Shown: in pieces, positions 51,601-60,742 of the stretch
Layout: each line of letters opens with the position of its first letter
How positions within the stretch are numbered: the first letter of the stretch is position 1
NCBI RefSeq assembly: GCF_014836885.1
Contig: NZ_JACSPY010000004.1
Coordinates: 1-64,000 of the forward strand
Direction: 5' to 3'
Length of the DNA stretch: 64,000 nt
Source: Brevibacterium gallinarum
Lineage (GTDB): Bacteria; Actinomycetota; Actinomycetes; Actinomycetales; Brevibacteriaceae
Notes under the pieces: model-generated
Database searches by the model: none
Told to the model about the DNA's origin: nothing
Seen by the model: only the letters and a program-made list of their open reading frames with translations
Translations under genes and position numbers: made by a program

Positions 51601-51771
51601 GGCGCGCAGCGATTCGGCCTTCTCGGCGATCTCGTCGAGGACGGCGAATGCGTCACCGCGTGAGTCGGCGTCGTCGTCGGTGCGCTTGGCTTCGGACTGC
51701 GCACGCAGATTCTCGAGATCGGCGAGAATGCCCTCTGTCGGATTCTGCTGATCCTCGGGTTCGTGATTCAT
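48607..51771 (-). CDS. rne: Ribonuclease E/G family protein
   Basis: A 1054-residue endoribonuclease. Residues 1-330 are an acidic, Asp/Ser/Arg-rich disordered arm, followed by RRRRRRSRSG-type basic islands. Residues 360-780 are catalytic: S1 domain (GNVYLGKVQNVLPSMEAAFV), 5'-sensor, and the DNase-I-like site VIDVNTGKFTGSGGN...GGIIVVDFIDM with metal-binding Asp residues. Residues 800-1054 are a basic disordered arm with a triple RADSQPE repeat. It starts mRNA decay and rRNA processing and scaffolds a degradosome. ATG 51771 is preferred; the longer frame upstream is unlike the family. Confidence 0.92.
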   Translation of the reverse strand: MNHEPEDQQNPTEGILADLENLRAQSEAKRTDDDADSRGDAFAVLDEIAEKAESLRAGGHSAEDAGQAAEADDDSAEEKPSRSTRRRSTGGPKSARSAVANRGLIFESYVGDSTDDEDDDSDDDADSQPAQQAVTIDVRNPFSFGFSAQREESDDEPLQPVSVPAGGGLLFQTPQAELGQQVDPDWTPDDDEDDDDDTDDADGSDRSDRSDRDDDGDDDQPRRRRRGGRGKRSRGRSNGNDDDSGSDSDNRGGRRQRSDDSDSSDDGKSDDSGQDDNRSGQNDRDDQRQDRSDDSGDSDDDSSSSRRRRRRRSRSGSGSSSGTSASEVTGVKGSTRLEAKRQRRREGREAGRRRPVISEAEFLARRESVERTMLVRDHDDRTQLVVTEDGIAVEHYLSESKAQASLIGNVYLGKVQNVLPSMEAAFVDIGKGRNAVLYAGEVNWDALGMDGKPRRIELALSPGDSVLVQVTKDPIGHKGARLTAQISLPGRFLVYVPGNDMTGISRKLPDNERQRLKKLLKQMVPESAGVIVRTAAEGASETELGRDIERLSKRWESIEKKSTSTKTTAPQLLYKEPDMIVRIIRDVFNEDFSALVVDGDESWDTIHEYVEAVAPDLLERLSRYEEDGDIFDHYRVSEQIDKALQRKVMLPSGGSLVIDRTEAMTVIDVNTGKFTGSGGNLEETVTKNNLEAAEEVIRQLRLRDIGGIIVVDFIDMVLESNRDLVVRRLVECLGRDRTRHQVAEVTSLGLVQMTRKRIGTGLAESLAAAGEDLSGRGLVLPGTEDDGSSRGQYKSRKRRGQDNRRSNKDAQSREEEEKQSASRSAVAAIAKATLKADDDDSAETPAADQGSGSTDEQNSGSQRTGRGRQDDGVSGDAGGESSSRSRRSRRSKKQAQPADDSSAQERSEDTQGSDERSTGDPGSGEQGGKRSRRSRSRQAAKSADAGQQAAGEAQSSQQPEASSAPARRTPRKPAEPSGPAPLMIGAETETRVQEAPARPASQPERADSQPERADSQPERADSSAAQPAAAEQQERQEPEKQTEAPPILIIGADD
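48706..48768. repeat. Three 21-bp tandem repeats in the rne 3' part
   Basis: Three perfect head-to-tail copies of a 21-base unit (48706, 48727 and 48748) encode three RADSQPE heptads in the disordered C-terminal arm. In-frame units suggest slippage-driven length variation. Confidence 0.9.
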
Positions 51772-52137
51772 CTGTATAGAACTCCTTGCCCACCGCAGCC
51801 GGCACACCTTCCAGCTGCGCCATGGGCGATGGCGGTGCCCGTCTCGCGGCGTCGCAGCCGTGCCGGCGGGCAGAAAAAACTGTGGGTACACATGGGCTCG
51901 CGCGAATTGCGTCAGCGCGGTGGCACGCACGTGCCGCTTCAGCTTTGACCTGCGGGAGTCAGACCTCCGCTCGGTGGAAGCGGGCAACTGGCCGGGTGTG
52001 TTCAGCCTGTCGCCATCATCATTATGTCATAGGCACGGTGTGCCGTCCTGCAGCGGCGCAGGTTCTGCGGTGGGCAGATCAGCCTCGGCATCCGGTCACA
52101 CTTGTCGCAGACCGAATCGACACGGCATGCTGTTGGG
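51772..52137. other. Divergent rne/VKOR spacer
   Basis: A 366-base gene-free stretch. Its one AT-rich island (52010-52032) reads TATGACATAATGATG on the minus strand, a possible -10 for rne that would give a leader of about 240 bases. Long rne leaders are known sites of autoregulation by RNase E. I see no consensus -35, no hairpin and no known RNA motif. Confidence 0.4.
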
Positions 52138-52809
52138 GTGAATACTCCTCCTGCCCAGACACCTCCTGCGGCATCCTCCCCTGCCTCATCCCCTGCAGCC
52201 GCACCGGCTGCCGATGCCTGGTTCCTGCGCCGACTGCCGTTGGGGATCTTCCTCATCATCGGATCGGTCATCGGACTGTGGATGTCGTTCCTGCTCTCGA
52301 TCGACAAACTGCGCAAGCTGGAGAATCCCGGCATCACGCTGTCCTGCGATCTGAACCCGTTCTTCTCATGCGGGTCGGTGATGGACTACCCGCAGGCCCA
52401 GCTGCTCGGGTTCCCCAATCAGTTCCTCGGCATCGCGGCATTCGTCGTACCGCTCATCTTCGGGGTGCTCGTCCTCGCCCGGGTGGAGCTGCCGGGCTGG
52501 ATGTGGATGAGTCTGGCTGCCGGTCTCGGGGCGGGTGCGCTGCTGTGCATGTACCTCTTCTACACCTCGATCTTCGCCATCGGGGTCGGCTGCCCGTGGT
52601 GCATCGTGGTGTGGACGGTGACGATTCCGATGTTCTGCGTCGTCACCGGATATGCGGTGCTGCGCGGCTTCTTCGGTGCCGGTGTCACCGCCAGTCCCTA
52701 TTCCCGTGTGTTCGCCCAGCATGCCCTGCTCATCGGCGTGCTGTGGATGTGCATCGTCTACGGACTCATCATCGTGAAGTTCTGGACGTTCTTCTCCGGA
52801 CTGCTCTGA
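52138..52809 (+). CDS. Vitamin K epoxide reductase family protein
   Basis: A 223-residue membrane protein with five helices. LSCDLNPFFSCGSVMDYPQA has the shuttle Cys pair and GVGCPWCIVVW the CxxC active site next to the quinone. VKOR reoxidises a DsbA-like partner to drive disulfide formation outside the membrane, passing electrons to menaquinone. A Pro/Ala-rich N-terminus precedes helix 1. The start is uncertain: GTG 52138 or TTG 52102; no clear ribosome site for either. No DsbA-like gene is adjacent. Confidence 0.88.
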   Translation: MNTPPAQTPPAASSPASSPAAAPAADAWFLRRLPLGIFLIIGSVIGLWMSFLLSIDKLRKLENPGITLSCDLNPFFSCGSVMDYPQAQLLGFPNQFLGIAAFVVPLIFGVLVLARVELPGWMWMSLAAGLGAGALLCMYLFYTSIFAIGVGCPWCIVVWTVTIPMFCVVTGYAVLRGFFGAGVTASPYSRVFAQHALLIGVLWMCIVYGLIIVKFWTFFSGLL

Positions 52810-52855
52810 CGCACCTCGAAGACGACATCGGGACGCACCTCGAAGACGACATCGG
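52808..52855. repeat. 24-bp tandem repeat across the VKOR stop codon
   Basis: Two perfect copies of a 24-base unit (52808-52831 and 52832-52855); the first begins with the last two bases of the TGA stop. A convergent terminator follows directly. Confidence 0.9.
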
Positions 52856-52885
52856 GGTGGGACACGCTGTGCGCGTCCCACCCCG
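52853..52885. terminator. Convergent terminator between VKOR gene and ndk
   Basis: CGGGGTGGGAC and GTCCCACCCCG pair perfectly over 11 bp, with an inner CGC/GCG stem. It sits in the 102-base gap between the two stop codons and can serve both genes. Confidence 0.75.
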
Positions 52886-52911
52886 CGTCTGTCTGCGAAG
52901 CTGTGGCGGTC

Positions 52912-53349
52912 TCAGTCCTCGGGGAACCAGATGGCGATCTCGCGTGCCGCCGATTCCTCGGAGTCGGAGCCGTGCACGAGGTTCTTCTGCACGCTGACGC
53001 CCCAGTCCCGGGCGAAGTCACCACGGATGGTGCCCGGCGCAGCGGTCGTCGGGTCGGTGGTTCCGGCCAACGACCGGAAGCCGGGGATCACGCCGTGACC
53101 GGAGGCCACCAGTGCAACGAGGGGGCCTTCTGACATGAAGTCCACGAGAGGCTGGTAGAACGGCTTCCCCTCATGCTCTTCGTAGTGGGCGGCGAGCTGC
53201 TCCGCGGTTGCGTGGACGAGCTCGAGCTTCTCGATGCTGTATCCCTTGGCTTCGATGCGTGCAATGATCTGGCCGATGAGGCCGCGCTGCACACCATCTG
53301 GCTTGACGAGCACGAGCGTGCGTTCGGTCACCAGGTTCTCCTTCGTCAT
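52912..53349 (-). CDS. ndk: Nucleoside diphosphate kinase
   Basis: A 145-residue enzyme balancing NTP pools. RTLVLVKPDGVQRGLIGQII is the conserved start and NLVHGSDSEESAAREIAIWF holds the phosphorylated His. The first 8 residues (MTKENLVT) extend the usual N-terminus; a start at the GTG of VTERTL is also possible. It follows ileS-folC-DUF4233 in the order conserved in actinobacteria. Confidence 0.95.
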   Translation of the reverse strand: MTKENLVTERTLVLVKPDGVQRGLIGQIIARIEAKGYSIEKLELVHATAEQLAAHYEEHEGKPFYQPLVDFMSEGPLVALVASGHGVIPGFRSLAGTTDPTTAAPGTIRGDFARDWGVSVQKNLVHGSDSEESAAREIAIWFPED

Positions 53350-53449
53350 CAGTCGACGTTCCGTGCGCCGAGCAGGGCAATGCGGTGCCAGTCTATTGCA
53401 TCACCACCAGGGGCGCCCGGCCGGTGAGAACCAGCTCACACCGCGCAGA

Positions 53450-53890
53450 TCAGGCGGCCGTCTCTCCCCCGCCGGTGCGGAAGTACTCGACGACCTCACG
53501 GTCGATGCGTCTGCCCCAGTACACGGCGGCAGCGTAGAGGCCGGCGAAGACGAGACCGACGAAGAACATCGCCGGCAGCACGAATCCACAGGCGACGATG
53601 AGCGCCTGGCCGATCCAGCCGAGCAGGACCCCGGGCCGCTTCTGGCCGATCCGCCTGGGCAGCAGGATCGCCGCAGCCAGCAGCACCACCGTGATGACGG
53701 CGACACCGGCGATGAGCAGCGGCAGGCTGACCGGCTTGAGGCCGATCCCGGTGAGACCGGCGAAGTAGACGACGCAGATCTCGGAGATGAGGATCGAACC
53801 GCACAGCACCGGCAGCTTCGACTTCAAAGGCCCGTCAGGCTTCTCCACCGGGTGCTCCTGTCCTGCGGCGTTCGGGTGTTCGGCAGTCAC
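53450..53890 (-). CDS. DUF4233 membrane protein
   Basis: A 146-residue protein with four helices (VLCGSILISEICVVYFAGLT; LPLLIAGVAVITVVLLAAAI; GQALIVACGFVLPAMFFVGL; FAGLYAAAVYWGRRIDREVV). The RRIGQKRPGVLLGWIGQ loop and WGRRIDRE end are typical of the DUF4233 family that sits between folC and ndk in actinobacteria. Function unknown. GTG 53890 overlaps the folC stop (GTGA), so it is translationally coupled. Confidence 0.85.
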   Translation of the reverse strand: MTAEHPNAAGQEHPVEKPDGPLKSKLPVLCGSILISEICVVYFAGLTGIGLKPVSLPLLIAGVAVITVVLLAAAILLPRRIGQKRPGVLLGWIGQALIVACGFVLPAMFFVGLVFAGLYAAAVYWGRRIDREVVEYFRTGGGETAA

Positions 53891-55470
53891 TGGATGCCTC
53901 CCTTGCCCAGCAGCGTGCGGGCCTCGGCGACGGTCAGCAGGGAGCCGGTCACGACGATCCCGGCGTGCGGGCTGTCCTGGCTGTTGACCAGATCGATCGC
54001 GGCCATGAGCGCGGCATTGAGGTCTGGCGTGTCGGTGACGTCCTCCGGGTCGAACCACTCAGCGGCAGCGGCTGCGAGTGCGCCGTGTTCGAGCGCCCGC
54101 GGCGAGAGGGCCTCGGAGACGACGATGCGGTCGGCGAACCGGTGGACGTATTCGAGGACACCGTGTGGATCCTTGTCGGCGAACATCGCGACCACGGCCA
54201 CGACGAACTCGAAGTCGAAGGCCTCGCCGATCGTGTCGGCGAGCACCTGGGCCGCGGCCGGGTTGTGCGCACCGTCGACGAGGATCGTCGGCTCGGTGCG
54301 CAGGATCTCCGCACGACCCGGCGAGGTCACCTGGGACAGCCCCTCGGCGACGATCTCGCCATTCAGCGGCTTGTCGGCGTCGGCGAGGAACGCCTCGCAC
54401 ATGGCGATCGCCAGGGCGGCGTTGTCCGCCTGATGCTCTCCGTGCAGCGGCAGGAACAGATCCGGATATCCGGCGTAGAGTCCCTGCACATCGATGAGCT
54501 GGCCGTCGACGGCGCGTTCGCGCCCGCGCAGCCCGAAGTTCTGCCCAGCCCACACTGCAGGCACATCCCGTTCGGCAGTCTGGGCTGCCAGCGCCTCGGC
54601 GGCCTCCTCATCCTGCGCTGCGATGACTGCCACCGGGTCCGGGGCCGGGGTGGGGTCGATAGAGCGGTTGAGGATGCCGGCCTTCGTCACGGCGATCTCG
54701 GTGAGCGTGTCACCGAGGTAGGCCTGGTGGTCATAGCCGATCGGCGCGAAGCCGCACACGGCGGCATCGGCGACATTGGTGGAGTCCCATTCGCCGCCCA
54801 TGCCGACCTCGATGACCATGACGTCGACGGGCGCCTCGGCGAAGATCGCAAAGGCGAGCACCGTCAGAGCTTCGAAGAAGGTGAGCTTCGGCCGGCCGGC
54901 GGCGACGAGCTCCGCATCGACCATCTCGAGGATCGGGGCAGTCGCGTCATAGGCGTCGACGAACACCCGTTCGCTGACCTCCTCGCCGTCGACGGCGATG
55001 CGCTCGGTGACCCGGTGCAGGTGCGGGCTGGTGAAGCGTCCGACTCGCAGCCCGGCGGCTGAGAGGATCCGGTCGACCATCCGCACCGTCGAGGACTTGC
55101 CGTTGGTGCCGGTGAGCATGACGACCGGAGCGCTCATGTGCACGTCGCCGAGCAGCTGGCATGCCCGCTCGGTCGCATCGAGTCGACGCTCGACCTGCGT
55201 CTCCCCCTGCCGCGACAGCAGCGCGGAGTACACGCGGGCCAGCTCCGAGGTGCCGCGCGCCTCGGCGGGCACGGCGGCGTCGGTCTCATCGTCGCCCTGG
55301 GAGGCGGCGACGATGGCATCGACCTCGGCGGCGTCAGGATCGTCGGGCACCAGCGGGACGAGCGGGTTGTCCTCGAAGTCCGGCAGCTGCGGCGCTTCGG
55401 GCCCTGCCGGCTCGATGCCTTCAGCTTCAGTGCCGTGGGCGGGGTCGTGGACGGGGTCGTGTTCGCTCAT
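53887..55470 (-). CDS. folC: Folylpolyglutamate/dihydrofolate synthase FolC
   Basis: A 527-residue Mur-ligase-like enzyme. [20 protein letters not shown] is the P-loop, [20 protein letters not shown] the omega loop, [20 protein letters not shown] a conserved core and [20 protein letters not shown] the C-terminal domain. It adds glutamate to folates and makes dihydrofolate. An 80-residue acidic N-terminal extension precedes the family start. Overlaps ileS by 4 bases. Confidence 0.92.
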   Translation of the reverse strand: MSEHDPVHDPAHGTEAEGIEPAGPEAPQLPDFEDNPLVPLVPDDPDAAEVDAIVAASQGDDETDAAVPAEARGTSELARVYSALLSRQGETQVERRLDATERACQLLGDVHMSAPVVMLTGTNGKSSTVRMVDRILSAAGLRVGRFTSPHLHRVTERIAVDGEEVSERVFVDAYDATAPILEMVDAELVAAGRPKLTFFEALTVLAFAIFAEAPVDVMVIEVGMGGEWDSTNVADAAVCGFAPIGYDHQAYLGDTLTEIAVTKAGILNRSIDPTPAPDPVAVIAAQDEEAAEALAAQTAERDVPAVWAGQNFGLRGRERAVDGQLIDVQGLYAGYPDLFLPLHGEHQADNAALAIAMCEAFLADADKPLNGEIVAEGLSQVTSPGRAEILRTEPTILVDGAHNPAAAQVLADTIGEAFDFEFVVAVVAMFADKDPHGVLEYVHRFADRIVVSEALSPRALEHGALAAAAAEWFDPEDVTDTPDLNAALMAAIDLVNSQDSPHAGIVVTGSLLTVAEARTLLGKGGIQ

Positions 55471-58400
55471 ACGCGCTTCACCTGCACGGCCGCATCGGAG
55501 GCGAGTTCGCCGGCGGCGAAGACCTCGTCACCGCTGAGCTGCTCGCTCGTGGTGTCGAGTTCGACGGCGAGCACCTCACCGGCGACCATGTCGCGGTGGG
55601 TGTCGACGGCCGCACGGACCTGTTCGGGGGCCGAGAGCGTGACGGTGATCCGGTCGGCGACGTCGAGGTCGAGCTGCTTGCGCACGTTCTGGATCGCCCG
55701 GATCGCGTCGCGAGCGACACCTTCGGCGCGCAGCTCGTCGGTGACCTCGATGTCGAGGGCGACGAAGCCACGGTCCATTGCTGCCAGGGCGGCGCTTGTC
55801 GCCCCGGCGTCGGCGACCTCTTCGAGGGTGTATTCGCCTGCTTCGAGTTCGATCCCACCGGCGGTGACGGTGCCGTCATCGGCGACTGACCAGTCGCCGG
55901 TCTTCGAGCCCTTGATCGCGGCCTGGACGTTCCTGCCCAGGCGCGGCCCGGCGGCCCGGGCGTTGACGGTGAGCTTCTGCTCCAGGGTGAACCCTGCGGC
56001 AGCGGCTTGGTCGACGCCCATGACGGTGACGTCCTTGACGTTGAGCTCATCGGCGATGATCGTGCGGAAGTCGGTGCCGAGATCGTCGTTCGTGGCCACG
56101 GTCAGGCCTGCCAGCGGCAGCCGCACGCGCAGGTTGTTGGCCTTGCGCAGTGAGGAGCCGGTCGAGCAGACCTGGCGGGTGCGGTCCATTGCGGCGACGA
56201 GATCGGCATCGGCGGTGAACGCCTCGGCGTCGGGATAGTCTGTCAGGTGCACCGACCGCTCGCCGGTCAGCCCGCGGTAGATCTCCTCGGCGGTGAACGG
56301 CAGCAGCGGGGCGGCCACACGCAGGAACGCCTCGAAGCAGGTGTAGAAGACGTCGAAGGACTCGCGCACCTCGGCCGTGCCCTCCCAGAAGCGGCGGCGG
56401 GAGCGGCGGACGTACCAGTTGGTGAACATGTCGAGGTGGTCGCGGACCAGCTCGCAGGCTGCCCACACGTCGTAGTCGTCCATCGCCTGCTGGAAGTCCA
56501 CGATGAGGTCGTGGGTCTTGGCGATGAGGTAGCGGTCGAGCACCTGGCTGGAGTCGTACCGGGTCTGCGCCGCGTAGCCCTTGCCACCGGCTTCGCCGTC
56601 GGCGTTGTTGGAGTAGGTGGCGAAGAAGTGCCAGGCGTTCCACAGCGGCAGGATCACCTGGCGCACGCCGTCGCGGATGCCCTGTTCGGTCACGACGAGG
56701 TTGCCGCCGCGCAGGATCGGACTCGACATGAGGAACCAGCGCATCGCATCGGAGCCGTCGCGGTCGAAGACCTCGTTGACGTCGGGGTAGTTGCGCAGGC
56801 TCTTGGACATCTTCTGCCCGTCGGAGCCGAGCACGATGCCGTGGCTGATGCAGTTGCGGAAGGCCGGGCGGTCGAACACGGCGGTGGCGAGGATGTGCAG
56901 GGTGTAGAACCAGCCGCGGGTCTGGCCGATGTACTCGACGATGAAGTCGCCCGGAAAGTGGTGTTCGAACCAGTCGGCGTTCTCGAACGGGTAGTGGACC
57001 TGGGCGTAGCTCATCGAACCGGAGTCGAACCACACATCGAGGACATCGGGCACGCGGCGCATCGTCGACTGGCCGGTCGGGTCATCCGGGTTCGGGCGGG
57101 TGAGGTCGTCGATCCACGGCCGGTGCAGGTCCGGTTCGCCCTTGTCGTTGAGCGGCAGCCGGCCGAAGTCGACTTCGAGTTCGGCCAGCGAGCCGTAGAC
57201 GTCGGTGCGCGGGTATTCGGGGTTATCCGAGACCCACACCGGGATCGGCGAGCCCCAGAACCGGTTGCGCGAGATCGACCAGTCGCGGGCGTTCTCCAGC
57301 CACTTGCCGAACTGGCCGTGCTTGACGTTCTCCGGCACCCAGTTGATCTGCTCATTGAGCTCGACCATCCGGTCCTTGAAGTCGGTGACCTTGACGAACC
57401 ACGAGGACACCGCCCGGTAGATGAGCGGGGTGCGGCAGCGCCAGCAGTGCGGGTAGGAGTGCTCGTAGGTCTCGTGCCGCACAAGCAGCGCCGAGCGTCC
57501 GGCCAGCGGGCCGGTGTGGTCGCGCAGGTCGCGGATGATCGCCTTGTTCGCCTCGAAGACCTGCTGGCCGGCGTAGTCGGTGACCGGGGCTTCGAAGCAG
57601 CCGGCGTCGTCGACGGGACGGGCGGCGTGGATCCCGGCGGCGTCGGTGAGCACCTTGTCCTCCTCACCGAAGGCCGGTGACTGGTGGACGATGCCGGTGC
57701 CGTCGTCGGTGGTGACGAAGTCGGCGGCGAGGATCGAGTGCATCGCCTCGCCGAACTCCTCCTGCCGGCCCTCGAAGTACCCGAAGGGCGGTTCGTAGCG
57801 CAGGCCGAGCAGGTCGGTGCCGGCCATCTCGCGCACCACCTCGGGGTCCTCGCCGAGCTCGCGTGCGTAGGCGGCAACCCGGTCCTTGGCCATGATGAGG
57901 GTGGTGCCGCGCAGGTGCTCAGCCGGCGCCTCGGGCCCGGGGCGCACCGCGACATACTGGACGTCCGGATGGACGGCCACTGCCTGGTTGCTCGGCACAG
58001 TCCACGGGGTGGTGGTCCAGATGACGACGTACTCATCGGAGTCGGCGAGCTTGTAGCCGATCGTCACCGAGGGGTCCTGGCGGGACTTGTAGACGTCCTC
58101 GTCCATGCGCAGCTCGTGGTTCGACAGCGGCGTCTGGTCCTTCCAGCAGTACGGCAGGACGCGGTAGCCCTCGTAGACGTAGCCCTTGTCCCACAGCTGC
58201 TTGAACGCCCAGATGACCGACTCCATGTACTCGACGTTGAGCGTCTTGTAGTCGTTGTCGAAGTCGACCCAGCGGCCCTGGCGGGTGACGTACTCCTCCC
58301 ACTCCTTCGTGTACGTCAGCACTGAGGAGCGGCACACCTCGTTGAAGCGGGCGATGCCCATGTCGCCGATCTCGGACTTGTCGGTGATGCCGAGCTGGCG

Positions 58401-58736
58401 TTCGGCTTCGAGTTCGGCGGGCAGTCCGTGGGTGTCCCAGCCGAAGCGGCGTTCGACGCGCTTGCCGCGCATCGTCTGGTAGCGCGGGACGACGTCCTTG
58501 ACGTAGCCGGTGAGCAGGTGGCCGTAGTGCGGCAGGCCGTTGGCGAAGGGCGGGCCGTCGTAGAAGACGAATTCGTTCTGGCCCTCGGAACCGGCCTCAC
58601 GCTGATCGATGCTCGCCTGGAAGGTGTCGTCGGAGTTCCAGAAGCGCAGCACGTCGTCTTCGATGGCAGGGAACGACGGCGATGCGGTCAGGCCTGCAGC
58701 GGAGGTCTTCTGCTTGGGGTAGATCTGATCGGTCAT
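55467..58736 (-). CDS. ileS: Isoleucyl-tRNA synthetase, eukaryote-like (IleS2 type)
   Basis: A 1089-residue class I synthetase. [20 protein letters not shown] holds the HxGH motif as [24 protein letters not shown] is the IleS2/eukaryotic form, and [11 protein letters not shown] is KMSKS. An editing domain (about 200-400) and an anticodon-binding C-terminus are present. This type is often naturally less sensitive to mupirocin. ATG 58736 has AAGGAC upstream and lies behind a T-box leader. First gene of ileS-folC-DUF4233. Confidence 0.95.
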   Translation of the reverse strand: MTDQIYPKQKTSAAGLTASPSFPAIEDDVLRFWNSDDTFQASIDQREAGSEGQNEFVFYDGPPFANGLPHYGHLLTGYVKDVVPRYQTMRGKRVERRFGWDTHGLPAELEAERQLGITDKSEIGDMGIARFNEVCRSSVLTYTKEWEEYVTRQGRWVDFDNDYKTLNVEYMESVIWAFKQLWDKGYVYEGYRVLPYCWKDQTPLSNHELRMDEDVYKSRQDPSVTIGYKLADSDEYVVIWTTTPWTVPSNQAVAVHPDVQYVAVRPGPEAPAEHLRGTTLIMAKDRVAAYARELGEDPEVVREMAGTDLLGLRYEPPFGYFEGRQEEFGEAMHSILAADFVTTDDGTGIVHQSPAFGEEDKVLTDAAGIHAARPVDDAGCFEAPVTDYAGQQVFEANKAIIRDLRDHTGPLAGRSALLVRHETYEHSYPHCWRCRTPLIYRAVSSWFVKVTDFKDRMVELNEQINWVPENVKHGQFGKWLENARDWSISRNRFWGSPIPVWVSDNPEYPRTDVYGSLAELEVDFGRLPLNDKGEPDLHRPWIDDLTRPNPDDPTGQSTMRRVPDVLDVWFDSGSMSYAQVHYPFENADWFEHHFPGDFIVEYIGQTRGWFYTLHILATAVFDRPAFRNCISHGIVLGSDGQKMSKSLRNYPDVNEVFDRDGSDAMRWFLMSSPILRGGNLVVTEQGIRDGVRQVILPLWNAWHFFATYSNNADGEAGGKGYAAQTRYDSSQVLDRYLIAKTHDLIVDFQQAMDDYDVWAACELVRDHLDMFTNWYVRRSRRRFWEGTAEVRESFDVFYTCFEAFLRVAAPLLPFTAEEIYRGLTGERSVHLTDYPDAEAFTADADLVAAMDRTRQVCSTGSSLRKANNLRVRLPLAGLTVATNDDLGTDFRTIIADELNVKDVTVMGVDQAAAAGFTLEQKLTVNARAAGPRLGRNVQAAIKGSKTGDWSVADDGTVTAGGIELEAGEYTLEEVADAGATSAALAAMDRGFVALDIEVTDELRAEGVARDAIRAIQNVRKQLDLDVADRITVTLSAPEQVRAAVDTHRDMVAGEVLAVELDTTSEQLSGDEVFAAGELASDAAVQVKRV

Positions 58737-58777
58737 GAGCGTCCTTGATGCGTTCGGCGGTCCGGTGACGAGGACGA

Positions 58778-58985
58778 CGCTTCCGCCGCGGTACCACCTC
58801 GCTTATCGGAGTCCTGCCCGCCGCCGAGGTGTGGCTCGGGTCGGCATTGGAGGTCTCCGATCGCTCATTTCCAGGCTGTGACGGGCCCGCCCGTCCGGGT
58901 CTAATGGGGCACGCGCTCCCGTGGTCTGGCTGCGCGCCTGTTCTTCCGGATGCTCCCCGGTGATGGCCGGATCGTCGCAGGAGAC
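58778..58985 (-). ncRNA. ileS T-box riboswitch
   Basis: In the RNA sense, Stem I includes GGCCAUCACCGGGGAGCAUC with an AUC isoleucine specifier (58964-58962). The T-box UGGUACCGCGG lies at 58796-58786, where it pairs with the uncharged tRNA 3' end. No T-run follows, so control of translation, as in other actinobacterial ileS T-boxes, is more likely than transcription attenuation. Uncharged tRNA-Ile should raise ileS expression. Confidence 0.92.
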
Positions 58986-59027
58986 ATCTTAGCGCAGATG
59001 CATGCGGAATCCGAACCGTGCCGGTGG

Positions 59028-59066
59028 GCTGCTCAGTTCAGCTGCTCAGTTCAGCTGCTCGGCTCA
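59028..59066. repeat. 13-bp tandem repeat, three units
   Basis: GCTGCTCAGTTCA occurs at 59028 and 59041 exactly and at 59054 with changes (GCTGCTCGGCTCA). The third copy contains the stop codon of the broken membrane-protein gene. Confidence 0.85.
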
Positions 59067-59526
59067 GTCTGGGCGGTCGGCGGCAGTGGGCTCGGCCGTT
59101 TCAGCAGCAGTCGCGGAGGTGTGTGCACGGCGGTCGCGGATGAGCCGGACTGCCGAGATCAGCAGCATGACGAGCAGCGCGCCCGTGTACCCCCAGGCGA
59201 ATGACACGTCGAGTTCGGTGGCGACGGAGAGGTGGACATGCCAGGCGAACTCGCCTGCCGCCAGGATGAGCGCTGCAGCGACGAGGAGGTCGCGGGTGCG
59301 TCCCGGCTGCGTGCGGGGGGCTGCGATCGGCAGCGAGCACGAAGAGCGCCACGGTGAGAACGCGCAGACCGGCATCGAGGGCGCCCTGTGGCGGCAGTGA
59401 GGAGAACCAGCCGGCGAGGAACAGCGCTGAGAGAACGAGCAGCACCGCGGCTCGGGCGATGCCGCGCCAGCGCCAGCCGGTGGCAGGGGTGGTGCCGGGG
59501 TGTGCCTCCAGAGCTGCGTGCGACAT
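59064..59526 (-). pseudogene. Small four-helix membrane protein, frameshifted
   Basis: The N-terminal part (MSHAALEAHPGTTPATG, then ARAAVLLVLSALFLAGWF and DAGLRVLTVALFVLAADRS) is read from ATG 59526, which has an AGAGGA site. After a run of six C (59315-59320 on the plus strand as G) that frame becomes nonsense. The next frame continues with RDLLVAAALILAAGEFAWHV and WGYTGALLVMLLISAVRLIR to TGA at 59064. One extra C explains the break; the repaired product would be about 153 residues. It could be a pseudogene, a sequencing error or a slippage-controlled gene. Family not recognised. Confidence 0.65.
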
Positions 59527-59642
59527 CGGTTCCTCTCGTCACCCGGCCCGGCGGGCGCGGATGCGGCGCCGGGCGGGTGCTTCCAGGCTGCGCCGGGGCA
59601 CACTCAGTGTCGTTACCACTTTGGTCATAGCCGCAGACCGGT

Positions 59643-60395
59643 TCACAGTCCTTGATGGCGGGCCACCTTGTGCTGGGCGGCCTGGGCGAGCGGGCGGATG
59701 ACCATGAGGTCGACGTTGACGTGGTGCGGGCGGCTCAGCATCCAGTCCACCGCGTCGGCGATGTCCTCAGCCGTCAGGGGGTTCTCGACGCCCTCGTAGA
59801 TCTTGTCGGCGGCTTCCTGCGAACCGAAGCGCTTGCGGTTGAATTCCTCAGTCCGGACCATGCCCGGGGCGATCTCCATGACGCGCACCGGGCTGCCGGC
59901 CAGTTCCAGGCGCAGAGTCTGAGCGATGGCGTGCACCGCATGCTTCGAGGCGGTGTACGCACCCGCCGCCTCATAGGTGATGAGCCCGGCGGTCGAACCC
60001 ATGATGAGCACGTCTCCGCGGTCCGAAGCAGTCAGAGCCGGCAGCAGCGCGTTGATGCTGCGCAGCAGTCCGAACGCATTGATGTCCATCGTCTTCTGCC
60101 AGTCGGTCACCGCGGCATCGGCGATCTCGGCATGACCGTAGGCGGCTCCGGCGTTGGCGACGAGGGCATGGAGCGGACCGGCCGCGGCGACCGTCTCGGC
60201 CATCGTCGCGACGTCATCATCGCGGGTGAGGTCGGCGGTGACGACGGCACACCCGGTCTCGTCGGCGAGCGCGTTGAGCTTCTCGGCGCGGCGGGCGACC
60301 GCGGTGACGTGCCAGCCGCTGGCAGTCAGGCGGCGAACGGTGGCTGCTCCTATCCCGGAGCTGGCTCCGGTCACGACTGCGCGCATGATCGTCAT
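59643..60395 (-). CDS. Short-chain dehydrogenase/reductase
   Basis: A 250-residue SDR. RAVVTGASSGIGAATVRRL is the TGxxxGIG cofactor site, DADLTRDDD-like ADLTRDDDVATM follows with the Asp that contacts adenine, LVANAGAAYGH has the NAG motif, and MGSTAGLITYEAAGAYTASK has the Ser-Tyr-Lys catalytic set. NADP(H) use is likely (ARRAEK after strand 2). It resembles serine/3-hydroxy acid dehydrogenases of the YdfG group. Substrate unknown. Confidence 0.85.
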   Translation of the reverse strand: MTIMRAVVTGASSGIGAATVRRLTASGWHVTAVARRAEKLNALADETGCAVVTADLTRDDDVATMAETVAAAGPLHALVANAGAAYGHAEIADAAVTDWQKTMDINAFGLLRSINALLPALTASDRGDVLIMGSTAGLITYEAAGAYTASKHAVHAIAQTLRLELAGSPVRVMEIAPGMVRTEEFNRKRFGSQEAADKIYEGVENPLTAEDIADAVDWMLSRPHHVNVDLMVIRPLAQAAQHKVARHQGL

Positions 60396-60407
60396 CGTGG
60401 CATCTCC

Positions 60408-60724
60408 TCATGGGCCGAGGGCTGAGTTGTCGTCTCCATCCTCGCCGCAGGCCCGGCGGTTCACAAGATGTCGAGCGCACGCGAGCCAGGTGAGCACCTC
60501 TGCTGCGGTCTGCTCAGACTGCTGATCGTGGGTGTCGATGACGAGATGCGGGTACCAGGTGGACAGCGCACCGACGGCACCCGGCCTGTGTGCTGTCGTC
60601 ATCCGGTGTCGCGCTGTTCCAGCGGTGCCCGCAGCTCGACGACGGCGACCTCGCCGTCGCAGATGTGCGCGTATGCCTCGACGATGGCGCGGTGGTGGGC
60701 GGAGTCGAAGTCGAGCACGAGCAT
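60408..60724 (-). pseudogene. Probable degraded kinase-like gene remnant
   Basis: Two short frames overlap as ATGA. The first (60724-60599) has GGAGG before its ATG and reads MLVLDFDSAHHRAIVEAYAH, then VAVVELRAPLEQR. The second (60602-60408) reads TWYPHLVIDTHDQQSEQTAA, then EVLTWLA. Together they resemble the middle and C-terminal end of a P-loop kinase/AAA-type protein (sugar-kinase-like VELRAPLE...HLVIDT spacing) with the Walker A part and the lid missing. I read this as a decayed gene behind the acyltransferase; two real small genes cannot be excluded. Confidence 0.35.
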
Positions 60725-60742
60725 GACCGGTCCTCCGGTGTC

